Positions 8,384 through 17,496 are shown, counted from the stretch's first letter. The stretch: 64,000 nucleotides of DNA from Bradyrhizobium diazoefficiens (GCF_016599855.1 NZ_CP067041.1:1116001-1180000), one strand, 5' to 3'. Notes: generated from the letters alone by a model not told the origin. Numbers and translations are program-made.

Positions 8384-9271
8384 CTACTCCGCCGCCTGCT
8401 GCTGCACCGTCGGCTCCGTCCCCGCCACCGTCGCCCGGCGCATATCGCGGGGCTGCGACTGGTCGTAGCGGCGGACGCGGTGCATGGTCTGGCGGTTGTC
8501 CCACATCACGAGATCATGCAGCCGCCATTTGTGAACGTAGACGAACTCAGGCTGTGTCGCATGCTCGTTGAGGTCGCGCAGCAAAAGCCGTCCTTCCGGC
8601 ACGCTCATGCCGACGACCTTGCCGGCATGCGACGAGAGATAGAGCGACTTGCGGCGATGCACGGGGTGGGTCCGTACCAGCCGTTGCAGCACCGGCTTGA
8701 ACATCGCCTTCTCTTCGTCCGTGTACTCGGTGAAGCCGAGCGATCCCCGCGAATACATCAGCGAGTGCTCGCAGACGAGATCCTCGATCTCGGCCTTGGT
8801 CTCGTGGTCGAGCGCATCATAGGCTGCGCGCATGTCGGCGAATTCGGTGTTGCCGCCTTTCGGGTTCACCACGCGCGCCGACAGCAGCGAGAACTTTGCC
8901 GGGACCGGGCGGAACGAGCTGTCGGAATGCCATAGGCAGTTGCCGAGGTTGAACAGATGCGAGCGGCTGTCTTTTGCGAGCGGCCTGCCGTCCTTGCCGA
9001 GATTGGAGACGTCGTTGAGGCCGGACTGGAGCCGGTAGTCCTTCTCTTTCGTGACCGTGCCGCCGCGTGCATCCTCGCGCTGACCGAAGTTCAACGCAAA
9101 GGCCATCTGCTGCTCGTCGGTGATATCCTGATCGTGGAAGACGAGAACCGCGTATTGGTCCATGGCGGATTCGACCTCGCGGGCCTGATCCGGTGTGAGC
9201 GGCTTTCGCAGGTCGAGACCGGAAACCTCGCCGACAAAATGCTTCTGAAGCTGCCGGATGGCAATCGTCAT
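8384..9271 (-). CDS. TfdA/TauD family Fe(II)/2-oxoglutarate dioxygenase
   Basis: A 295-residue non-heme iron dioxygenase. The iron ligands are visible as HxD in LWHSDSSFRP and the distal His in NRQTMHRVRRYD, with the 2-oxoglutarate-binding Arg in RDMRRAT. Several stretches (GGNTEFADMRAAYDAL, EHATQPEFVYVHKW, LVMWDN) resemble 2,4-D dioxygenase TfdA more than taurine dioxygenase TauD, as I recall those sequences. TfdA-alpha-type genes are known in bradyrhizobia, including strains without known herbicide exposure. Actual substrate (aryloxyacetate, sulfonate or other) cannot be decided here. It is divergent from an SDR gene 226 bases away, which may share its regulation. Confidence 0.88.
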   Translation of the reverse strand: MTIAIRQLQKHFVGEVSGLDLRKPLTPDQAREVESAMDQYAVLVFHDQDITDEQQMAFALNFGQREDARGGTVTKEKDYRLQSGLNDVSNLGKDGRPLAKDSRSHLFNLGNCLWHSDSSFRPVPAKFSLLSARVVNPKGGNTEFADMRAAYDALDHETKAEIEDLVCEHSLMYSRGSLGFTEYTDEEKAMFKPVLQRLVRTHPVHRRKSLYLSSHAGKVVGMSVPEGRLLLRDLNEHATQPEFVYVHKWRLHDLVMWDNRQTMHRVRRYDQSQPRDMRRATVAGTEPTVQQQAAE

Positions 9272-9497
9272 GGCGTCTCTCCCGCGAACCGCAAGCGGTT
9301 GGTCCCGCTCTGTTGTCGGAAAAAGCTACTCCCGCAACAGGCGTTGTCAACGCTGGTCGCGCATGGCTCTTACGCGTTTCGGGCCATCAACCCGCCATCG
9401 CTGTTTCCTCGTGGTCTCTTGTTTCTTGTTATGAGATGGACAAGGCTGGCATCGATCCGCAGAGGTCAAACAAGCAAAACAAAATGCGAGGCCCGCG

Positions 9498-10235
9498 ATG
9501 GCGAACGAGCTCGATTTCTCAGGCAGGCACGTGCTGGTCGTGGGCGGCTCCAGCGGTATCGGCAACGGCATCGCGCAAGCCTTTCGCACCAGGGGCGCGC
9601 AAGTTGCGGTGTGCGGCACGCGTGCCCGGCCCACGGACTATTCGGCGGAGGACGGCTCCGATCTCACCGGTCTCGCTTATGCGCAACTGGACGTCAGCAA
9701 CGCGAGCGCGATCGAAGCCTTCAGACCGTCGTTCGACCGGCTCGACATTCTGGTGCTGGCGCAGGGCGCGGTGATCTATCGTCGCGGCGAGTTCGAGATG
9801 GCGGGCTTTCGCAAGGTCGTCGAGGTCAATCTGATGAGCCTGATGGCGTGCGCGACGCGGTTTCATTCCATGTTGCGGGATTCCAGAGGCGCGCTGATCA
9901 TGGTGTCCTCGACGGCAGCCTATCATTCGACCATGGGCAATCCCGCCTATAACGCCTCGAAGACCGGCGCGGTCGGATTGACGCGGACGCTGGGAGAGGC
10001 TTGGGCCGAGGACGGCATCCGCGTCAACGGCATCGCGCCCGGTCTCGTCGACACCAAGATGACCAAGGTGACGACCGACAATCCCAAGCGGCTCGAAGGT
10101 GCATTGTCGCGCATTCCGCTGCGGCGATTGGGCACGCCCGCTGACATGGCGGGCGCGGCGCTGTTCCTGGCCTCGCCGCTGTCCTCTTACATCATCGGCC
10201 AGACGCTGGTCGTCGACGGCGGGCTCATTCTCTGA
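9498..10235 (+). CDS. Short-chain dehydrogenase/reductase
   Basis: This protein of 245 residues is a classical SDR: VVGGSSGIG for the dinucleotide near residue 15, the catalytic set Ser (VSSTAAYH), Tyr and Lys (PAYNASKTG), and the C-terminal VVDGGLIL. Normal NAG after beta-4 is replaced by LAQGA. The substrate is unknown. It diverges from the TfdA-like dioxygenase; the shared 226-base intergenic region could hold a common operator, so a joint catabolic role is possible but unproven. Confidence 0.9.
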   Translation: MANELDFSGRHVLVVGGSSGIGNGIAQAFRTRGAQVAVCGTRARPTDYSAEDGSDLTGLAYAQLDVSNASAIEAFRPSFDRLDILVLAQGAVIYRRGEFEMAGFRKVVEVNLMSLMACATRFHSMLRDSRGALIMVSSTAAYHSTMGNPAYNASKTGAVGLTRTLGEAWAEDGIRVNGIAPGLVDTKMTKVTTDNPKRLEGALSRIPLRRLGTPADMAGAALFLASPLSSYIIGQTLVVDGGLIL

Positions 10236-10300
10236 GGGAATTGCAAGGAACCGCGCTGCTTCTGATCGGTTACTTCGGCTGATCACCGAGGAGGATTATC

Positions 10301-10678
10301 ATGGACGCGGATCGGATCATTGGATCGGCCAAGGAAATGGCAGGCGGCGCGGAAGGCACCGTGGGCGAGATGGCGGGGGATGCAAAAACGCAGGCCTCAG
10401 GCAAGGCGCGTGAAGCCGCGGGTACCGTGCAGAACCTGTACGGCCAGGCGAAGGACGCGGCGCGTGAAGCCGCAGACAGCGCCACCAGCTACGCCAAGGA
10501 TGCCTATGAGGCGAGCGGCGATACGTTCCGCGACGGCACGCAGGCCATCGCGCGCAAGGTGCAGGACAATCCGCTCGGCGCGCTGCTGGTCGCCGGCGGC
10601 ATCGGCTTTGCGCTCGCGCTGTTGATGTCACGCCCCGTACGTCGCCCGCCACCCTCGCGCTGGCGCTATTACGGCTAG
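10301..10678 (+). CDS. CsbD/DUF883-like stress-associated small membrane protein
   Basis: 125 residues in two parts. The first about 80 residues are an Ala/Lys/Glu-rich, probably helical region with the CsbD-like pattern IIGSAKEMAGGAEGTVGEMA repeated as KAREAAGT and KDAAREAAD. The C-terminal part, NPLGALLVAGGIGFALALLM followed by basic residues, is a single membrane helix like those ending DUF883/ElaB proteins. Such proteins are often stress-induced. A perfect AGGAGG lies 8 bases before the ATG. Exact role is unknown. Confidence 0.85.
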   Translation: MDADRIIGSAKEMAGGAEGTVGEMAGDAKTQASGKAREAAGTVQNLYGQAKDAAREAADSATSYAKDAYEASGDTFRDGTQAIARKVQDNPLGALLVAGGIGFALALLMSRPVRRPPPSRWRYYG

Positions 10679-10747
10679 TCGCCGCTGCGTCATTCCGGGT
10701 TCGCGCTTTGCGCGCCCCGGAGTGACACCTGAAATCAACTCAGCAAA

Positions 10748-12436
10748 TTACCGGAACATCTCCGCCGAACGCCCGACATTGGCCGGCGGACGTGGAATTG
10801 CGGGATTGGGATTCGGGTTGCGCGGCGCCGGCGCCAGTTGACGCGGCGCCGGCTGCGGCGAGCCGAAGCCGAAGAAATCGCGCAATGAGGGCGTGGCCTG
10901 GGCCGGCTGCTGCGGCGGCGGCGGCTTCTTCGGCGCGAGCTTGGGCGGCGCGATCGCAGCGGCCGCAGCCGGCGTGCCGGGAGCCGCGGCTCCACCGTCA
11001 GGCGTCGTCGCTGCAAGAGGGGTATCGCCCTTGGCCTGTTCGCGGCCGACTTCGCGGCGCGGCCAGGAATAATCATCGGCACGGCCTGCGGGCGCAGCCA
11101 GGGGCTCGCCCTTCACCAGCGTCCGGGCTGCGAGCGCATCGACGGCGGCGGGGCGGGTGCCCGGTCCACCCAGCAATTGATCGGTCGAGATCGAGGCCGC
11201 AACCAGCGGCACGATCGGGCCCGCCAGCGGCCGCGGTGCCGGCTTGCCGGGCTCGGCGCTGGTGTCCGGCGTCGCCGGCTCGCTCGGCAGCGCGATCGGG
11301 CCGGAGCGTCCCGCCAGCAGGCGCGTGATCTCGCGCTCGACATAATGCGCAAGCTTGCGCGCGCCGGCCTTGGTGAAATAGACGCCGTCCCCGCTGCGCA
11401 GCTGGCGGATCTGACCTTCGAAGTCCGGGCCCTTCTGCAGAAAGCGGCCGGCTTCGTCGACAAAGCCGTCCCAGACGTCGACATAGGTGATGCCGGCTTT
11501 GGCCGCGCCTTCGCGATAGAGCGAATCCAGGAACAGCATGTCCGCGGTGCCCTTCTGACCGCGGATCGCGGGCAGGCCGACCCACAGCACTGGCACGCCC
11601 TTGGCTTTGAGGATGCCCGCGAGTTCCTCGATCTTCTTGCCGTAGAGCTCGACCCAGCGCTCGTCGCGGAATTCATAGAGGCCATTTGGGTTACGCGCGG
11701 TCTTCTCGGGCGCGGCCGCGGGCGCATCGGCGTTATCGGCATCGTCCTGCGGCAGGTCGGTATCAACAGGCTTGTCGTCGGGCTTGGCCGCTGTATCCGG
11801 TTTGGTATCGCCCGGCTTTGCGTCACCTTTTCCTTGCGGCTTGGCGTGCGCGCCCTTGTCGTTCTTCTTGTTGTCCTTGTCGGACGCCTTATCCGGCGCA
11901 GCTTCACGAATCGCGATGCGGTCGTTGAGGCCGAGCATGACGACGATGATGTCGGGCTTCTCGGTCTCCAGAATGCCCTTCGCAGCGGCCGCCCAATCGG
12001 AGGGCTCACCCTTCGGCTGGTACCTGATCAGGCCGGACGTGGTCCGGTGCTTGCGGATCACGCCCATGTCGGGCTGCTCGGCGTAGGCGTCTTCCAGGCC
12101 GTAGGCGAGCCAGTCGGCCATGGCGTCGCCGATCACCAGCACGTTCTTGTCGGGAATGGTGTCGCGCTTGGCGGGCGCCGGCGCGCGCGAAAAATCCTGC
12201 CGCGGTGCCTGCGGCTGCTGCTGCTGGAATGGCGCGAAGAAATCGCCGCCGAACCAGCCGCCACCACGATGCGGCGGCGGTGCCGACCGCTGCGGCGGCC
12301 CGCCAAAGCCGGGGAAGTTGAAGAACTGCGCCGAGGCGGGCCCCGCGATCGAGACCAGGATCGCAAGCGCCGTCCCCAGCGCGATCAGCGGGCCGATCTC
12401 GGTCAGCGCCTTGAAAAAGGATTTTGGCTTCGACAT
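10748..12436 (-). CDS. DUF459 SGNH-hydrolase-fold exported protein, catalytic residues apparently replaced
   Basis: A 562-residue protein with an N-terminal signal anchor ending near GPASAQ, a Pro/Gly/Phe-rich linker, then a DUF459 SGNH-like domain: VLVIGDAMADWLAYGL (block I), IIVVMLGLNDRIAIRE (block III) and DGVYFTKAGARKLAHYVERE (block V). A Lys/Asp/Pro-rich insert follows block III, and the C-terminal 150 residues are Pro/Ala-rich. In block I the usual catalytic Ser after GD is Ala, and the His expected in block V is Tyr, so it may bind rather than hydrolyse. The ATG before SKPKSFF is used; upstream open frame is not homologous. Same strand as the transglycosylase, 148 bases downstream, suggesting a cell-wall function. 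Confidence 0.88.
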   Translation of the reverse strand: MSKPKSFFKALTEIGPLIALGTALAILVSIAGPASAQFFNFPGFGGPPQRSAPPPHRGGGWFGGDFFAPFQQQQPQAPRQDFSRAPAPAKRDTIPDKNVLVIGDAMADWLAYGLEDAYAEQPDMGVIRKHRTTSGLIRYQPKGEPSDWAAAAKGILETEKPDIIVVMLGLNDRIAIREAAPDKASDKDNKKNDKGAHAKPQGKGDAKPGDTKPDTAAKPDDKPVDTDLPQDDADNADAPAAAPEKTARNPNGLYEFRDERWVELYGKKIEELAGILKAKGVPVLWVGLPAIRGQKGTADMLFLDSLYREGAAKAGITYVDVWDGFVDEAGRFLQKGPDFEGQIRQLRSGDGVYFTKAGARKLAHYVEREITRLLAGRSGPIALPSEPATPDTSAEPGKPAPRPLAGPIVPLVAASISTDQLLGGPGTRPAAVDALAARTLVKGEPLAAPAGRADDYSWPRREVGREQAKGDTPLAATTPDGGAAAPGTPAAAAAIAPPKLAPKKPPPPQQPAQATPSLRDFFGFGSPQPAPRQLAPAPRNPNPNPAIPRPPANVGRSAEMFR

Positions 12437-12584
12437 GCGATCTCGGGCGCGCGCAATGGGTCTGGATGAGGCTCGATATACTAACGGAATCGGGCGCCAA
12501 ACGGGCAAATTCTCTTGCAGATTCTTGGGGCCATGCACTGGGGATCGGCCAAAACCCTCGCTCACGGTTACTTTCGGCGCGTTT

Positions 12585-13967
12585 TTACCGCCCGCGCAGC
12601 CGGTCCAGCACGTCGGAGGAGGCAAATCCGTCCGCAGGCAGCCCGATCGAGGCCTGAAACTCGCGCAGCGCGTCCCGGGTCTGGCCGCCGAACTGGCCGT
12701 CCGGGATGCCCTTGTAGAAGCCGCGGTCGGCGAGCAACTGCTGAAGTTCCAGCCGCTCGCTCTTGGATAATTCCCGCTCCTGCCGCGGCCACGGCTGCAC
12801 GAAGGGCTGGCCGCCGCGCAGGCGGTCGGCGAAATGGCCGATCGCCATCGCATAGGCCTCGGCCGGATTGTATTTCATGATGACGCGGAAATTCTGTAGC
12901 ATCAGGAAGCCCGGTCCTTGCGCGCCGGCGGGCGCCAGCAGATAGGCCTTTTCCGCCGGATGCGGGAAGGGCTGGGCCGTCGCCCGCTTGAGCCCAAGCT
13001 TTTCCCACTGCGCGATCGTCATCATCTTGGCGCGGTCGGCCAGCATGTAGTCGAATCCCTGGGGCACCACGACCTCAAAGCCCCAGGTCTGGCCGCTCTG
13101 CCAGCCGTCCTTCTTCAGATTATTGGCGGTGGAGGCGATCAGGTCGGTTGGATCGTCGACGACGTCGCGTCGTCCGTCGCCATCGCCATCCACGGCGAAC
13201 CGCTTAAAGGCGGTCGGCATGAACTGGGTCGGGCCGAACGCGCCGGCCCAGGAGCCGCGCATCTGCTCCGGCCTGAGATCACCGCGGTTGAGGATTTCCA
13301 GCGCGGAGAGGAATTCATCCTTGAAATAGGCCTGGCGGCGGCCGACGCAGGCGAGCGTCGCTGTCGATTGCAGCACGCTGCGGTCGCCCATCTGCGTCGA
13401 ATAGTTGGACTCGATGCCCCAGATCGCGGCGATGATATAGCGGTCGACGCCATAGGCCTTCTCGGTGGCGTCGAACTGCGCCTTGTATGTGGCGAGGACT
13501 TCCTTGCCCTTGGCGAGGCGGTTGTCGTTCACGAGGATATCGAGATAGTCCCAGATCGACTTGGTGAACTCGGGCTGCGAATCCATCAAATCCATGATGC
13601 GCAGATCGGGCGAGAGGCCGGCGGTGAAGCGCTGAAAGTTCTCCTGCGTGATGCCGCGCCGGGCGGCATCGGGCCACATGCCCGCGACGCAATTGTCGAA
13701 ATTGGCGGCCGCCTCGCGGATGGCGGCGGCGGTCATCAGCGGATGGCCGGAGGCGCCGTCTTCGCCGCTCCAGGATTGAGCACCGCCCGGGCCGGGTGCG
13801 CCTTGCGAGGGCGCGGGGTTCGAGCCGGAGAAGATGCCGCCGAACAGGTTCGACAGGCCGTTCTGCACCTCGGCCTGCGCGCAAGCCGGCAGCAGCAGAG
13901 CGGCTGCAATCATCGCTGCGCTGGTCACAAATCCAGCATGTTTCGCCAGCCCTGCCATTGATCGCAT
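12585..13967 (-). CDS. Lytic murein transglycosylase (MltB-type) with peptidoglycan-binding domain
   Basis: 460 residues: a signal peptide (hydrophobic to about residue 30, with PACAQA), a low-complexity Gly/Pro/Ser linker, an SLT_2/MltB catalytic domain (about 80-390) and a PG_binding_1 domain (about 398-456, LQQLLADRGFYKGIPDGQFG). The catalytic glutamate is Glu186 in WGIESNYS; GAFGPTQFMPTAF and AVDGDGDGRRDVVDD are further family signatures. It should cleave the MurNAc-GlcNAc bond in the periplasm to form 1,6-anhydro ends. A second ATG lies three codons in. The DUF459 gene follows on the same strand. Confidence 0.93.
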   Translation of the reverse strand: MRSMAGLAKHAGFVTSAAMIAAALLLPACAQAEVQNGLSNLFGGIFSGSNPAPSQGAPGPGGAQSWSGEDGASGHPLMTAAAIREAAANFDNCVAGMWPDAARRGITQENFQRFTAGLSPDLRIMDLMDSQPEFTKSIWDYLDILVNDNRLAKGKEVLATYKAQFDATEKAYGVDRYIIAAIWGIESNYSTQMGDRSVLQSTATLACVGRRQAYFKDEFLSALEILNRGDLRPEQMRGSWAGAFGPTQFMPTAFKRFAVDGDGDGRRDVVDDPTDLIASTANNLKKDGWQSGQTWGFEVVVPQGFDYMLADRAKMMTIAQWEKLGLKRATAQPFPHPAEKAYLLAPAGAQGPGFLMLQNFRVIMKYNPAEAYAMAIGHFADRLRGGQPFVQPWPRQERELSKSERLELQQLLADRGFYKGIPDGQFGGQTRDALREFQASIGLPADGFASSDVLDRLRGR

Positions 13968-14176
13968 CCTGTCCCACCTGTCCGGCCGAAAATCCGCCTT
14001 CAGGAGGCCTGGTTACGGTTGCCAATAGCTTAACAAAGGTGAAATTTTGGTGGCGGCCTTTTTCTTAACTCGGCAACCGCGAGGCCCCACATCCGCCTTT
14101 GTTAGCGGCTGCAAACAGGTTAGCAAGATGCCATTGCTGCTTTCACCTGCGCGCCCCAAGGTATTCGATCAATCCC

Positions 14177-15052
14177 ATGAAAATCCGCAAAGCCGTATTC
14201 CCCGTCGCCGGCCTCGGTACCCGCGTTTTGCCAGCCACCAAGGCGATGCCGAAGGAAATGCTCACCATCGTCGACAAGCCGCTGATCCAGTACGTTTATG
14301 ACGAGGCGCGGGAAGCCGGCATCGAACACTTCATCTTCGTCACCGGCCGCAACAAAAACGTCATCGAAGATCATTTCGACAGGATGTTCGAGCTCGACGC
14401 CACGCTGGCTGCACGCGGCAAGAAGGCCGAGCAGGAAATCCTGGCGCAGAACCAGCCGGAGGCGGGCGCCGTCAGCTTCACCCGCCAGCAGGCGCCGCTC
14501 GGTCTTGGCCACGCGGTCTGGTGCGCGCGCGACATCGTCGGCAACGAGCCGTTCGCGGTGGTGCTGCCGGACGAGCTCGTGCTCAACACACCCGGCTGCC
14601 TTAAGCAGATGATCGAGACGGCGGCGACGCTCGGCGAAAAGTCCAATCTGATCGCGGTCGAGGCGGTGCCCGATCACCTCACCCATCAATACGGCATTTG
14701 CGGCGTGGGAAAACGCACCGGCAAGATGTTCGAGGTCGACGGCATGGTCGAGAAGCCAGCCAAGGGCACCGCGCCCTCCAATCTCTCGATCACCGGCCGC
14801 TACATTCTTCAGCCGGAGATCTTCAAAATCCTGGAGACCCAGGAGCGCGGCGCCGGCGGCGAGATCCAGCTCACCGACGCCATGATCGGCCTCGCCAAAT
14901 CGCAAAAATTCTACGGGGTCGAGTTCGAGGGCCAGCGCCATGATTGCGGCTCCAAGCCCGGCTTCCTCCGCGCCAATATCGCCTACGCGCTGAAGCGGCC
15001 CGAGCTGCGCGAGGGGCTGATCGCGGAGATGAAGAAGTATCTGGGGCAGTAG
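14177..15052 (+). CDS. galU: UTP-glucose-1-phosphate uridylyltransferase
   Basis: A 291-residue nucleotidyltransferase making UDP-glucose from UTP and glucose-1-phosphate for exopolysaccharide, LPS and glucan synthesis. It contains the signature PVAGLGTRVLPATKAMPKEM at residues 8-27, DKPLIQYVYDEA, the GLGHAVWCAR segment and the late block GGEIQLTDAM. Length is normal for GalU. The ATG before KIRKAVFP is chosen because the Rossmann strand begins there; the 26 upstream in-frame residues look non-coding. It diverges from the lytic transglycosylase gene. Confidence 0.95.
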   Translation: MKIRKAVFPVAGLGTRVLPATKAMPKEMLTIVDKPLIQYVYDEAREAGIEHFIFVTGRNKNVIEDHFDRMFELDATLAARGKKAEQEILAQNQPEAGAVSFTRQQAPLGLGHAVWCARDIVGNEPFAVVLPDELVLNTPGCLKQMIETAATLGEKSNLIAVEAVPDHLTHQYGICGVGKRTGKMFEVDGMVEKPAKGTAPSNLSITGRYILQPEIFKILETQERGAGGEIQLTDAMIGLAKSQKFYGVEFEGQRHDCGSKPGFLRANIAYALKRPELREGLIAEMKKYLGQ

Positions 15053-15075
15053 GGCTCGCCGCTTCATCACCCCCG

Positions 15076-15205
15076 GCGTCATCCCGGCGAAGGCCGGGAT
15101 CCATAGCCCCAGGGAGAAGTTTGACGACGGCTCGTTGTCCGGTATTGCGACGGTCCCAATCGATAGATCACGCGGTATGGGGCCCGGCCTTCGCCAGGAC
15201 GACGC
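15076..15205. repeat. Palindromic CCCGGCGAAGGCCGGG repeat, inverted relative to the 49.9-kb copy
   Basis: A perfect 8-bp hairpin with a GAAG loop sits at 15081-15100. On the reverse strand, 15136-15205 reads GGCGAAGGCCGGGCCC then CATACCGCGTGATCTATCGA, which is nearly the same as 49928-49975 on the forward strand. The element separates the convergent galU and diguanylate cyclase genes. Confidence 0.7.
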
Positions 15206-15211
15206 TCCGGA

Positions 15212-16708
15212 TTACGCCACCAGGGACAGCTTCGGCAGGCTCGCGACCACCGACTGGTTGCGGCCGCCGGCTTTCGCGGCATAGAGCGCCTTGTCGGCGG
15301 CGGCGACCAGCATCGGCCAGTCCATGCCGGCGGTGGGCGCGAGGCTGGCGATGCCGCAGGAGACGGTCGATCCCGCCCCGCCGTCAGACCAGCCCTGCAC
15401 CTTGGCGCGGATGGTCTCGGCAATCGCCAATGCGTCGGCGGCCGAGGTGTTCGGCAGCAGCACGGCGAACTCCTCGCCGCCATAGCGTGCGGCGCAGTCG
15501 CCGGCGCGGCGCACCGAATCGGAGATGCAGATGGCGATGCCGACCAGCACCTGGTCGCCGGCCTGGTGGCCGAACGTGTCGTTATAGGCCTTGAAATGAT
15601 CGGCATCGATCATCAGCAGTGCGATCTGCGTCTTCTCGCGCAGGGCGCGCCGCCATTCGACGTCGATGACGGAATCGAACTTGCGGCGGTTGCGCAAGCC
15701 GGTGAGCGCGTCCGTCGTCGCCATCTCCTCGAGCTTGCTTTCGGCGTCGGCGCGACGGCCGATCTCGCGGGCGAGCACCAGCGTCGATGCCAGCACGAAC
15801 AGGATCAGCGCCAGCACCACCGCGCCGATGCGGTAGGCTTCCTTCTGCCAGAGCTTGAATACGGTAACGAGCGGTTTGCCCGCCACCACAAACAGCGGAC
15901 CAGAGCCGCTGCTGCGTACGTAGAGGCGCGGCGTCACGTCCACCGGTCCCTTGCCGGCGTAGGATCCGCCGGCCTTGAGATTGTCGGCCTTCCAGTCATG
16001 CTGCGTTCCGAGGTTCCTGCCGATGACGTCGAGGTCGAACGGCCGCCGCATCATGATGGTGCGGTCGCGCTTGAGCACGGTGATGGTGTCGTCGGGATCG
16101 AGGCTCAGCCGCTCGAACAGCTCGTGGAAATAGCTGAAGCGGATCGAGCCTGCGACGATCCCCATGAAGCCGCCATCGGTGTCGCTGATGCGCCGGCTCA
16201 GCACGATCGAATAGGCACCGCGGAACAGCATCGGCCGGCTGATGAACAGTCCGGCATCGGGGTTGTCGCGGTGAATCCTGAAATAGTCCTCGTCGGCGCG
16301 GTTCTCCGGCTGCGGATCGAGCGTGGAAGCATCGATGGTCAGCCTGCCGTCGGCATCGAACACCTGGATCGCGCCGAAATGCCGTGCCGTCGTCGCGTGA
16401 TCGAACAGGATGAGCTGGCGGATCGGCTTCGAGACCGTGGCGATCTCGGGCAGCATCATGTTATTGACGACCGCCTTCAGCGACAAATCGTAGATCTCGA
16501 TGTTGCGGCTGATGTCTGCGTCGATGGAGGTCGCAAGGTTCTCCAGCGTCTGCCGGGCGAGCGCCTCCTCGCCGCGGCGCATGTCGAGCAAGACGTTGAC
16601 GCAAATGGCGGAAAAGCCAATCACCGTCACCACGGACGAGATGATCAGCAGCTTCGCCGAAATGCGCCACGGTCGGTGGGCCATGGCTTCGCGCCATCCA
16701 GACAGCAT
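15212..16708 (-). CDS. Membrane-anchored diguanylate cyclase (dCache-like sensor plus GGDEF)
   Basis: A 498-residue predicted c-di-GMP synthase. One membrane helix is near residues 18-42, a periplasmic Cache-like sensor spans about 45-290 (containing RADEDYFRIHRDNPDAGLFI and GAYSIVLSRRI), a second helix lies near 295-318, and the GGDEF domain begins at TTDALTGLRNRRKFD. The active-site loop reads YGGEEF, a functional variant of GGDEF, so the cyclase is probably active. The sensor would respond to a small periplasmic ligand that cannot be named. A second ATG eight codons downstream is an alternative start. Confidence 0.92.
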   Translation of the reverse strand: MLSGWREAMAHRPWRISAKLLIISSVVTVIGFSAICVNVLLDMRRGEEALARQTLENLATSIDADISRNIEIYDLSLKAVVNNMMLPEIATVSKPIRQLILFDHATTARHFGAIQVFDADGRLTIDASTLDPQPENRADEDYFRIHRDNPDAGLFISRPMLFRGAYSIVLSRRISDTDGGFMGIVAGSIRFSYFHELFERLSLDPDDTITVLKRDRTIMMRRPFDLDVIGRNLGTQHDWKADNLKAGGSYAGKGPVDVTPRLYVRSSGSGPLFVVAGKPLVTVFKLWQKEAYRIGAVVLALILFVLASTLVLAREIGRRADAESKLEEMATTDALTGLRNRRKFDSVIDVEWRRALREKTQIALLMIDADHFKAYNDTFGHQAGDQVLVGIAICISDSVRRAGDCAARYGGEEFAVLLPNTSAADALAIAETIRAKVQGWSDGGAGSTVSCGIASLAPTAGMDWPMLVAAADKALYAAKAGGRNQSVVASLPKLSLVA

Positions 16709-16862
16709 CGCTTGCTCCCGATGCTAGTGGATGCGCCTGAAAGCTTGCGTAGTGCTTAAGCCGCGACGGCGCTGCCGCAATGAGTTAAGAAATGGTTGAT
16801 GCGCCTCACGGTTTTAGGCAGACCTCATCCCTGCAGACTGGATATCGAACGAGAGGGCCACG

Positions 16863-17126
16863 GTGAACGACTACGACGCGTTGCGCGATTACCTGATGCG
16901 GCAGAAGCAGACGGAATTCGTGCTGAGCTATGAGCAGATCGAGGAGATCATCGGCGTGGCCCTGCCGCGCGCGGCGAACCGCGCCTCATGGTGGGACAGC
17001 CTGCGCAGCCCCGACATCCAGATGCCGCAACGCGAAGCCTGCCTGGCCGCCGGCTTCGTGGCGACGCGGATGCCGGATGGGCAGAGCGTGCGGTTTACGA
17101 AGAAAAAGAGCGACCGGCGACGGTAG
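16863..17126 (+). CDS. Small DUF7662-like protein
   Basis: 87 residues, GTG start. The pattern YDALRDYLMRQKQTEFVLSY, then IEEIIGVALPRAANRASWW and a basic C-terminus, resembles the small family now called DUF7662, in which a Leu-Ser-Phe/Tyr-x-x-Ile-Glu motif precedes Leu-Pro and a Trp pair. Function is unknown; such proteins may bind nucleic acid, but this is not established. It lies between the divergent diguanylate cyclase and the repeat next to the IS element. Confidence 0.72.
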   Translation: MNDYDALRDYLMRQKQTEFVLSYEQIEEIIGVALPRAANRASWWDSLRSPDIQMPQREACLAAGFVATRMPDGQSVRFTKKKSDRRR

Positions 17127-17162
17127 CGCGGTGAGTGACGATCTCTCCCATCCCAACAGTAT

Positions 17163-17287
17163 CGTAGGGTGGGCAAAGCGACTTGTCCGCCGTAGCTCGA
17201 AGAGCGAAGGCGGAAGCGTGCCCACCATTTCTATTATAGTGCTGTATCGATGGTGGGCACGGCGCAAGTGCGCCTTTGCCCACCCTT
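17163..17287. repeat. Palindromic GGGTGGGCAAAG-type repeat, copy 2
   Basis: The left arm GTAGGGTGGGCAAAG and right arm CTTTGCCCACCCTTG are inverted copies, with an inner pair GTGCCCACCAT/ATGGTGGGCAC. Same family as 3843-3935. The IS110-family element begins just to its right, so the repeat may be part of the insertion target area. Confidence 0.7.
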
Positions 17288-17330
17288 GTCTTAGCGGGCT
17301 GGATTAGAATGGGCTCGTTCCGTGAGGAAT

Positions 17331-17362
17331 GGCCCAGCCCGGGTGGCCGCCCGGGCTGGGCC
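17331..17362 (+). ncRNA. Strong hairpin in the IS110-family left non-coding end (bridge-RNA candidate region)
   Basis: GGCCCAGCCCGGG at 17331-17343 and its exact complement at 17350-17362 enclose a 6-base loop. There is no following T-run, so a terminator is unlikely. Guide (bridge or seek) RNAs of the IS110 family come from the non-coding ends; whether this stem belongs to one is inference. Confidence 0.35.
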
Positions 17363-17496
17363 GCCGATCGATCGGATCGATGCCCACCGAAGCCTTGAGG
17401 GCTGCGTTTCGTAGCAAGATCGCGGTCGGCACTTCATCGGGACCCGGATGGTTGAACGAACTTCAGGTTCGCACAGACAAGGGAGGGTCGAGGAAG

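Noticed and set aside
12437..12853. N-terminal extension of the DUF459 gene
   Set aside because: It overlaps the 3' end of the lytic transglycosylase gene and precedes a clear signal peptide start at 12436.
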